From an uncultured Enterobacter sp. (lineage in GTDB: Bacteria > Pseudomonadota > Gammaproteobacteria > Enterobacterales > Enterobacteriaceae), in the NCBI GenBank assembly GCA_946477805.1, contig CAMKZP010000274.1, positions 1 through 5,410 on the forward strand: a DNA stretch of 5,410 nt. Direction: 5' to 3'. Every line of letters begins with the position of its first letter. Positions within the stretch are counted from its first letter, which is position 1. Of this stretch, positions 1 to 4,639 are shown one piece after another. Position numbers and translations under genes: made by a program. The notes below the pieces were generated by a model. It saw nothing but the letters and a program-made list of their open reading frames with translations. It made no database searches and was not told the DNA's origin.

Positions 1-870
1 GAGATGTATCGCCCCCCCATCGGTGCCGCCGTTGCTGAACATGTCTTTTTGCAGCGGGATCCCAAGCGGACGCGCGACTTGTTCAATGAACGCCGTCAGC
101 TTCGGCGGGGCGATCAGCGTTTTGTCATACAGCACCAGCATGGGGCCGGCGCCGGTCTGGCGATGATTTGCACTGCCGTAATCAAAGTTTTTTGCCCAGC
201 AGGCGGTATCAAGCACCAGCGCGATATCCGGGTTAACGGCCCGCGTGGCGGTCTGTCCACCCCGCAGGCCGACTTCCTCGCTTGAGCTTGCCACCAGCCA
301 TAGCTCGCAGTCGAGCGGTGCCCGGTGCAGCTCGCGCAGCAGGGTGACCAGCAGGTAACAGCCGAGCCGGTCGTCAAACGCTTTTCCCATCACGCGGCCG
401 TGGGGAAGACGCTGAAACAGGGTATCGAACGTTACGCGGTCGCCCGCGTCAATGCCGCAGGCTAAGACCTCTTCAGCCGTGGTGGCGCCGATGTCGACGC
501 GCAGGTTGTCAACGGCAGCGCCTTTGAGGTCGCCATCCAGCAGGCCGGGAATTTTGCGCCCTTCGCGGGTCGTGATCCGCACCGGCTGCAGCGTGCGGGC
601 CATCATGCGCACGTTGCCAATCGGCAGCACGTCGATAGCCCCTTCCTTCGAAACGCTGCGCACCATAAACCCGACTTCGTCCATATGGGCGCAGACCATC
701 ACCTTCGGCCCGCTGCTTTGATTCACGCGGATAAGCACGGAGCCGAGGCCGTCAAACTGCACCTCTTTACGGTACTTTTGCGCCTCATGGACCAGAATGT
801 CGCGCACCTCCTGTTCGGAGGCGGCAATCGCATCGGCTTCGCTCAGCGCGCGCAGGAGTTCGTGGTCCAT
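1..870 (-). CDS. ypdE: M42-family metallo-aminopeptidase YpdE, 3' end outside the window
   Basis: Cytoplasmic metallo-aminopeptidase of the M42 (TET/glutamyl aminopeptidase) family, which releases N-terminal residues from short peptides as a large oligomer. I translated 290 codons from the ATG at 870 without meeting a stop; the family member in E. coli is about 345 residues, so roughly 55 C-terminal residues are missing. Visible metal and catalytic positions are H62 and D64 in AHMDEVGF, D166 in KAFDDRLG, the E198-E199 pair in SSSEEVGLRGG (general base plus metal ligand), and D221 in VLDTA; the last metal-binding His is expected off the edge. The sequence SNGGTDGGA (279-287) is also family-typical. 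The start is supported by GGGAG at 878-882 with a 7-nt spacer and by the TAATG junction with ypdF, which suggests translational coupling. The gene is last of four in the fry operon within this window. Family assignment is firm; the symbol rests on close resemblance to E. coli YpdE and on gene order. Confidence 0.93.
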   Translation of the reverse strand, partial: MDHELLRALSEADAIAASEQEVRDILVHEAQKYRKEVQFDGLGSVLIRVNQSSGPKVMVCAHMDEVGFMVRSVSKEGAIDVLPIGNVRMMARTLQPVRITTREGRKIPGLLDGDLKGAAVDNLRVDIGATTAEEVLACGIDAGDRVTFDTLFQRLPHGRVMGKAFDDRLGCYLLVTLLRELHRAPLDCELWLVASSSEEVGLRGGQTATRAVNPDIALVLDTACWAKNFDYGSANHRQTGAGPMLVLYDKTLIAPPKLTAFIEQVARPLGIPLQKDMFSNGGTDGGAIHL

Positions 871-882
871 TACTGTTCTCCC
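868..882 (-). promoter_or_regulatory. ypdF-ypdE stop/start overlap with internal ribosome binding site
   Basis: On the minus strand the ypdF stop codon and the ypdE start share one base (TAATG, 868-872). A GGGAG Shine-Dalgarno-like sequence (878-882) lies inside the last codons of ypdF, 7 nt before the ypdE ATG. This arrangement usually means that ribosomes ending on ypdF re-initiate on ypdE, keeping the two peptidases at similar levels. Coupling is inferred; the overlap and motif are directly visible. Confidence 0.75.
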
Positions 883-1955
883 GTCAGCTGCAGCGTTTTA
901 TCCATGGCGTAGAGCACCTCTGCACCCGTATCTGTCACCAGCACCACGTCCTCGATCCGCACGCCGCCCCGTCCTTCGAGATAGATGCCTGGCTCAACGG
1001 TCAGCAGCATACCGGGCTGCAAAAGCGTGGCGTCGGTTGGGGAAAAGCGCGGGTTTTCATGGACGTCAATGCCGATGGCATGCCCGGTATTGTGGCCGAA
1101 CTGCGGGCCGTAGCCCGCGCGTTCGATCGCCGAGCGGGCGACGCTGTCTACCTTATGGCAGGGAATGCCCGGGCGAATCGCCCTGATGGCCGCGAGCTGC
1201 GCCTCCAGCACGGTTTGATAGACCGCATACAGCGGATGGCTTTCGAGGCTCTGGCTCTGCCCGGCGACGAGGAACGTCCTCGTTATGTCAGAGCAATATC
1301 CCCGGTGTTGGGCGCCAAAATCGAGCGTGACCATCTCGCCTGCTTCAATAACCTTGTCTGAGGCTTTACCGTGCGGCAACGCGCCGCGCGGCCCGCTGGC
1401 GACGATGGTGTCGAAAGCGGGCTTATCCGCACCCTGCTGCCTCATAAACCACTCCAGCTCGGCGGCGACCTCGCGCTCGCGCATGCCCGGCTGGATAAAG
1501 CGTTGAATATGCCGTGCGGCGGCGTCGGCAATACGACAGGCCGCACGGATCAGGGCAATTTCGTCCGGCGTTTTTATCTGGCGCAGAGGGTCGAGAGAGA
1601 GGCTGCACAGCGTCGCATTGAGCGTCTCGCGCCACCGGCTGCCTGTTTGCCAGCTCACGTAGTCGCCTTCAAACCCCAGCGTGGCGAGGCCCTCCTGCGC
1701 AACGATCCGGTTGACCACCGCCGCGAACGGGTTTGCGGCATCAAGCAGATGCATCCGGTAGCCCGCCGCCCGCGAGGCGACATCGTTGTAATAGCGGAAA
1801 TCCACCAGGATATGCGCGCGGGTTTGCGTCACCAGCACGTAGCCTGAACCGGTTGAAATCCCCAGGTGCGGCTGTTTATTCTGGCGCGAGTTAATCAGCA
1901 CGCCATCCAGCTTTTCTGCTGCCAGCCAGAGGCGAAGCCGTGTCAGTAAATCCAT
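870..1955 (-). CDS. ypdF: M24-family (Xaa-Pro type) aminopeptidase YpdF
   Basis: Cytoplasmic dinuclear-metal aminopeptidase of the M24 'pita-bread' family; E. coli YpdF is reported to remove N-terminal Met or the residue before Pro/Ala/Ser in short peptides. The 361-residue product equals the E. coli length. An N-terminal creatinase-like domain (about 1-125) precedes the catalytic domain (about 130-355). All five expected metal ligands are present: D212 in LDFGA, D223 in CSDITRT, H292 in NTGHAIG, E321 in TVEPGIY and E335 in VRIEDV. The supporting histidines H195 (LPHG) and H299 (DVHE) are also there, so the enzyme should be active. The ATG at 1955 is preceded by GGAGG (1961-1965) with a 5-nt spacer, in an 11-bp gap after fryC. 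It sits third in the fry operon and overlaps ypdE by one base. The close paralogue PepQ/PepP families are longer and differ in context. Confidence 0.95.
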   Translation of the reverse strand: MDLLTRLRLWLAAEKLDGVLINSRQNKQPHLGISTGSGYVLVTQTRAHILVDFRYYNDVASRAAGYRMHLLDAANPFAAVVNRIVAQEGLATLGFEGDYVSWQTGSRWRETLNATLCSLSLDPLRQIKTPDEIALIRAACRIADAAARHIQRFIQPGMREREVAAELEWFMRQQGADKPAFDTIVASGPRGALPHGKASDKVIEAGEMVTLDFGAQHRGYCSDITRTFLVAGQSQSLESHPLYAVYQTVLEAQLAAIRAIRPGIPCHKVDSVARSAIERAGYGPQFGHNTGHAIGIDVHENPRFSPTDATLLQPGMLLTVEPGIYLEGRGGVRIEDVVLVTDTGAEVLYAMDKTLQLTGEQ

Positions 1956-1960
1956 CCTTC

Positions 1961-1965
1961 CCTCC
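1961..1965 (-). promoter_or_regulatory. Strong ribosome binding site of ypdF
   Basis: GGAGG on the minus strand lies 5 nt before the ypdF ATG and fills almost half of the 11-bp gap after the fryC stop. It fixes the ypdF start and gives the peptidase its own efficient initiation site within the operon. Confidence 0.8.
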
Positions 1966-1966
1966 G

Positions 1967-3217
1967 TTACAGCGTATCGATGGCGAGTTTTCCGCGTTTA
2001 TGCAGGCCGTTGCGGATCGTCACCACCAGCAGCGCCGTTATCACCGCGCCCACCAAAATGCTGAGCATATACGCACCGAGATTGGTCACCAGCGGCCATG
2101 CCCAGATAGCCGATTCCGGGAACCACTGCACGGCGCCGAGCGCGGTGGCGGTCATGGCGTCGGCGATAGCGCCGGTCATGTACGCGGGCAGCGTCGCGAG
2201 CGGGTTTTCCAGTAAAAACGGAATGGCGCCTTCGCTGATCCCCATAAAAGCGAGGAACATCGCCGTTTTGCCCTGCGGATAGAGCTGCGGGCTGAACAGG
2301 CGTTTGCCGGTCAGGCGGCGATCGATTAGCGTGGCCAGGCCGAGGCCAATCGGCGGAATGACGATGGCCACCGCGCGCGAGGTGATCGGCAATACGTGGT
2401 CGGTAGTGAGCCCCAGCCCGACAAAACCGGCGGCCTTGTTGATGGGCCCGCCGAGGTCAATCGCCGTTGCGGCCGCCATGCCGATGGCGTACATCATCGA
2501 GCCCGCCTGGCCCGCCGCCAGCAGTAAGGTGCGCATTCCGGCGTTCAGCCAGCCGCCAACGGGCGTGATGACGTAGTACATCGCCAGCATGACAAACAGC
2601 GCGGAGAGGATCGGGATCAGAAAGGTGCTTTTAAACGCCAGCAGATACTGCGGCACGCTGATTTTTGCGTTCAGCCACTTCACCAGGTAGCCCGCTGCGA
2701 TAGCGATGATCAGCGCGCCAATAAAGGTAGAAGGCACCGGTTTGGTGGCAAGCCAGGCCAGTTTTTCAGGATCGAAATTGAGTACCAGCGTGGGCTGCGT
2801 GGCGACCAGACCGCCAATAAACCCGGCCGGGAAGGCCAGCTTGCCGCCGATGGAGTTGGCGACAAAGGCGGAAAACATCGGGATCGCTAAGCTAAACAGC
2901 AGGCCGCCGAAGGATTCGGTCAGGTAGCCGAACTTCAGCACGGAGAGGTTGAAGCCGGTGAATTTCCCCGAATTTAGCGCGTCCATGATGCCGGTATCGG
3001 GGGGGATTTCCAGCCAGACGTAAGCGATAAGTTGTGAAATGGCGAGGATCACCCCGCCCATGATGAGCGTCGGCACCATGCGGGAAATGCCCGACATAAT
3101 GTGCTGCGGCAGCTCCTTCCAGAAGGCGTTGCCGGTGGCGACCGGCGCGGGCCTGACGGCGAGCGTACCGCCTTCGTGACCTTCCGGGCGAACCGCACTG
3201 CGTTTTTTAATTGCCAT
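1967..3217 (-). CDS. fryC: Fructose-family PTS permease, EIIC membrane component FryC
   Basis: Inner-membrane EIIC subunit of a fructose/mannitol-family phosphotransferase system, which moves a sugar across the membrane while EIIB phosphorylates it. The 416-residue product matches E. coli FryC (about 415). A basic, hydrophilic N-terminus (1-35) is followed by about ten hydrophobic segments, roughly at 46-66, 103-122, 127-146, 163-180, 197-217, 231-250, 282-298, 318-336, 343-360 and 372-402. Family signatures are DLGGPINKAAGF (254-265) and GISEGAIPF (326-334); the latter carries the Glu of the GITEGAIPF-type sugar-site loop. No EIIA or EIIB domain is fused, so it depends on the separate FryB. 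The ATG at 3217 has AGGGG 8 nt upstream, a weaker site than those of fryB and ypdF. It starts 27 bp after fryB. The transported sugar cannot be read from sequence; fructose itself is not assured. Confidence 0.95.
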   Translation of the reverse strand: MAIKKRSAVRPEGHEGGTLAVRPAPVATGNAFWKELPQHIMSGISRMVPTLIMGGVILAISQLIAYVWLEIPPDTGIMDALNSGKFTGFNLSVLKFGYLTESFGGLLFSLAIPMFSAFVANSIGGKLAFPAGFIGGLVATQPTLVLNFDPEKLAWLATKPVPSTFIGALIIAIAAGYLVKWLNAKISVPQYLLAFKSTFLIPILSALFVMLAMYYVITPVGGWLNAGMRTLLLAAGQAGSMMYAIGMAAATAIDLGGPINKAAGFVGLGLTTDHVLPITSRAVAIVIPPIGLGLATLIDRRLTGKRLFSPQLYPQGKTAMFLAFMGISEGAIPFLLENPLATLPAYMTGAIADAMTATALGAVQWFPESAIWAWPLVTNLGAYMLSILVGAVITALLVVTIRNGLHKRGKLAIDTL

Positions 3218-3244
3218 GACGAAAACCCCTGAGGTTGAAAATTA

Positions 3245-3568
3245 TTATTGTTCTGCGGCGATCGTCTCTTCGATCTCCTTCAGGGTAGCCGCCGCGTTTT
3301 TAATGGCGTCCTGAAGCGTTATCTCGTAGACGTCGCGCGTTTCAAAGCGCTCGTTGTCTTCCGGGGTGATGGCAATGGCGTGGATGATGATGTCGGCTTC
3401 GGCGATATCCTGCGCCGTTAAGCGGTTCTGGATGCCGTCTGCACCCTGAGTTTCAATCTTCACCTCATAGCCCGCTTCCGTGGCGGCATCTTCCAGCGCC
3501 TGAGCGGCCATAAAGGTATGTGCCAGACCCATCGGGCAGGCGCACAGCGCGATCAATTTTTTAGCCAT
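3245..3568 (-). CDS. fryB: Fructose-family PTS EIIB phosphotransfer protein FryB
   Basis: Small cytoplasmic EIIB subunit that takes a phosphoryl group from an EIIA domain onto a cysteine and passes it to the sugar carried by FryC. The 107-residue product is a single, complete EIIB domain (E. coli FryB is about 108). The phosphorylation site is C11 in ACPMGLAHTFMAA (residues 10-22), the fructose-class C-P-x-G-x-A-H-T signature; a second cysteine, C9, lies two residues before it. Conserved later segments include KIETQG (37-42) and the hydrophobic strand ADIIIHAIAI (58-67). The start is well fixed: AGGAGG at 3577-3582 lies 8 nt before the ATG. The gene ends in tandem stops, TAATAA, and is first in the operon with fryC, ypdF and ypdE. 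Its phosphate donor is not in the window; a FryA-type EI-HPr-EIIA protein is expected downstream of ypdE. Confidence 0.95.
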   Translation of the reverse strand: MAKKLIALCACPMGLAHTFMAAQALEDAATEAGYEVKIETQGADGIQNRLTAQDIAEADIIIHAIAITPEDNERFETRDVYEITLQDAIKNAAATLKEIEETIAAEQ

Positions 3569-3576
3569 GTGAAATT

Positions 3577-3582
3577 CCTCCT
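3577..3582 (-). promoter_or_regulatory. Ribosome binding site of fryB
   Basis: A full AGGAGG Shine-Dalgarno sequence on the minus strand stands 8 nt before the fryB ATG. It is the strongest initiation site in the operon and confirms the fryB start. Confidence 0.85.
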
Positions 3583-3597
3583 GTAGATGACGCTTCG

Positions 3598-3627
3598 ATT
3601 ATGGCGGGGAGGTTTCGCCGGTGTTTA
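3598..3627 (-). promoter_or_regulatory. Candidate sigma-70 promoter of the fry operon
   Basis: On the minus strand a CATAAT hexamer (3598-3603, five of six matches to the -10 consensus) follows TAAACA (3622-3627, four of six matches to the -35 consensus) with an 18-bp spacer. Initiation would fall near 3591, leaving a leader of about 23 nt that contains the AGGAGG site. It is the best-looking promoter I found by eye between rna and fryB. The suboptimal -35 and long spacer would fit a promoter needing an activator. No transcript data support it. Confidence 0.5.
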
Positions 3628-3631
3628 CCGG
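3618..3631. promoter_or_regulatory. 14-bp perfect inverted repeat over the fry -35 box (candidate operator)
   Basis: CCGGT and ACCGG arms flank a 4-nt centre (GTTT on the plus strand). The element covers the whole candidate -35 hexamer of the fry promoter, a position where a bound dimeric regulator would block RNA polymerase. The regulator is unknown; it does not look like a good Cra/FruR or CRP site. As RNA upstream of the predicted start it would not normally be transcribed from this promoter, so a DNA-level role is more likely than a hairpin. Confidence 0.45.
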
Positions 3632-3674
3632 AGAATTGATGCAATAGCGGGATAAATGATGCGCATGCGCGGAA

Positions 3675-3695
3675 GTGTGACGTTTATCGTCATAC
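3675..3695. promoter_or_regulatory. 21-bp imperfect palindrome with a CRP-like half-site upstream of fryB
   Basis: Plus-strand arms GTGTGACG and CGTCATAC pair at seven of eight positions around a 5-nt centre (TTTAT); the inner TGACG/CGTCA part is perfect. It contains TGTGA-N6-TCGTC (3676-3691), that is, a perfect left half of the CRP consensus and two of five matches in the right half. Its CRP-type centre is about 92 bp upstream of the predicted start near 3591, which is a known class I spacing, and CRP control would suit a PTS operon. The weak right half leaves a different palindrome-binding regulator equally possible. Confidence 0.4.
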
Positions 3696-3708
3696 AGGAA
3701 AATGTTTA

Positions 3709-3729
3709 TCCGGGCAGGGGATGCCCGGA
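3709..3729 (-). terminator. Stem-loop after rna, probable weak terminator
   Basis: TCCGGGCA and TGCCCGGA form a perfect 8-bp GC-rich stem with a 5-nt loop, beginning 6 nt after the rna stop codon. The stem is convincing, but the sequence after it on the minus strand (ATAAACATTTT) has only a delayed, broken T run. It could be a leaky terminator or an RNA 3'-end stabiliser. If leaky, some rna transcripts would enter the fry operon. Confidence 0.5.
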
Positions 3730-3735
3730 GGAGAA

Positions 3736-4545
3736 TTAATATCCGACCTTGTCGATGACGAACTGTTTGCCGCAGTTGCCGGGATGGGGCTGCGGCGCAA
3801 ACGAGCCGGCAGAAAGCGGATTATTGATGGTGTCGGCCCGCAGGGAGATCTGCATTTCCGTCAGGTAGGCCGGGTTGCCGCTGCAGGTGAGCTTGAACGC
3901 TTTCACATTCTCCTTGCCCCAGGCAGCGGCGACAGCCTTGTCGAAGGCGCTGCGGCTAACGGTTTCACCGTAGCTCTGCGCCAGGAATTTGCCCAGCGCG
4001 CTGCTTTTGACCTCCTGATTCATGCGCACCATGGTGCCGAAGTAGGCGTCAGGATCGAACCCGAAGCAGACGCCGTGTTTGGCATACTCGTAGCGTTCCA
4101 GGCAGGAGTTCCCGCCCGCGCCGGGCATGACGCTGTTCAGCTTTGCCGCCCCGGACAGGGACAGGCCGGTTTCGGCAGCGGAACATTTGCGGCTGGCTTT
4201 GGCTTCCGGCATGTTCGGGATCGGGCGGGTGGCGCAGCCGAAGCGCATCCAGCGGCGCTCGTCCACGCCGCGGGAGGCAATCGACTTCGGCAGGCCGGGC
4301 CACAGGCCGTGAACGGTCAGGAAATCGGTCTTGCTGGCGCGCTCTTTTTGCAGGCGGCACTCGTCGGGCTCCTTGCGGTTGCGATCGGCCATGCTCTGAC
4401 AGAACCCGGTTTGCCAGGAGAGCGCCAGCACGTAGCGATCAAAATCGCCGTACTGGGTTGGCTTGAGCGGCTGTGCCTGAGCGGAGAGCACACAAAGTGC
4501 GAGCGCCATAGCGCCGGAGGGGATGACGATATCCTTCCTGAACAT
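3736..4545 (-). CDS. rna: Periplasmic ribonuclease I, RNase T2 family
   Basis: Broad-specificity endoribonuclease that cleaves RNA through 2',3'-cyclic phosphates, acting mainly in the periplasm. From the ATG at 4545 it has 269 residues (E. coli RNase I, 268). A signal peptide is visible: RK at 3-4, a hydrophobic core to about residue 20 and a probable cleavage after A24 (AQA motif). Both T2 active-site boxes are intact: VHGLWP (78-83, catalytic H79) and YEYAKHG (152-158, with E153, K156 and H157). The mature part has eight cysteines (49, 63, 104, 121, 148, 160, 221, 258), enough for four disulfides, as expected for an exported enzyme. AGGAA (4551-4555) sits 5 nt before this ATG; an in-frame ATG at 4599 would bury the signal peptide and lies in the dcuC terminator, so I reject it. 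The gene lies between dcuC and the fry operon, each apparently a separate transcription unit. Confidence 0.96.
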   Translation of the reverse strand: MFRKDIVIPSGAMALALCVLSAQAQPLKPTQYGDFDRYVLALSWQTGFCQSMADRNRKEPDECRLQKERASKTDFLTVHGLWPGLPKSIASRGVDERRWMRFGCATRPIPNMPEAKASRKCSAAETGLSLSGAAKLNSVMPGAGGNSCLERYEYAKHGVCFGFDPDAYFGTMVRMNQEVKSSALGKFLAQSYGETVSRSAFDKAVAAAWGKENVKAFKLTCSGNPAYLTEMQISLRADTINNPLSAGSFAPQPHPGNCGKQFVIDKVGY

Positions 4546-4570
4546 TTGATTTCCTGATCGATTGAACGCG

Positions 4571-4599
4571 ATTAATTTCTGGCAGTTATTAAAACACAA
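4571..4599 (-). promoter_or_regulatory. Weak candidate promoter for rna
   Basis: Only 94 bp separate the dcuC stop and the rna start, and a terminator occupies part of it. The best hexamer pair I can see on the minus strand is TTGTGT (4594-4599) and ATTAAT (4571-4576), 17 bp apart, matching consensus at three and four positions. The -35 would fall in the T-tract of the dcuC terminator. This is a guess; the gene might instead depend partly on readthrough from dcuC. Confidence 0.25.
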
Positions 4600-4619
4600 A
4601 AAGCGCCCGCAGGCGCTTT
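4591..4619 (-). terminator. Rho-independent terminator of dcuC
   Basis: On the minus strand AAAGCGCC and GGCGCTTT form a perfect 8-bp stem around a TGCG tetraloop, followed by a T-rich tail (TTGTGTTTT continuing the TTT of the stem). It begins 20 bp after the dcuC stop codon. The plus-strand side lacks a T-tract, so it works in the dcuC direction only. Confidence 0.9.
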
Positions 4620-4639
4620 AGGTGATTCAGAAATTTAGC

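Noticed and set aside
4..721. Several short open frames of 87-93 codons over 1-870 on both strands
   Set aside because: They are out-of-frame products of ypdE, whose own frame is open without interruption from 870 to the window edge and carries all expected M42 motifs.
1371..1847. 158-codon open frame on the plus strand inside ypdF
   Set aside because: It is antisense to a complete M24 peptidase and rich in Arg/Ala/His, as expected from the complement of GC-rich coding sequence.
3222..3236. Short inverted repeat AACC-N5-GGTT overlapping the fryC ribosome binding site
   Set aside because: The stem is only 4 bp and could form by chance. It could modestly mask the AGGGG site, but there is too little to call a regulatory hairpin.
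3590..3620. Cra/FruR operator near the fry promoter
   Set aside because: A fructose-type PTS made this worth checking, but the nearest matches (GGCGAAACCTCC on the minus strand) differ from the Cra consensus at key positions and lack its symmetry.
3721..4557. 278-codon open frame on the plus strand antisense to rna
   Set aside because: It lies almost wholly opposite rna, whose protein has intact T2 active-site motifs and a signal peptide. The plus frame has low-complexity Ala/Gly/Arg-rich composition, no recognisable domain, and starts inside the stem-loop after rna.
4546..4599. Longer rna product starting at the ATG at 4599
   Set aside because: It would add 18 residues with no signal-peptide character before the proper one, overlaps the dcuC terminator, and lacks the good AGGAA site found at 4551-4555.
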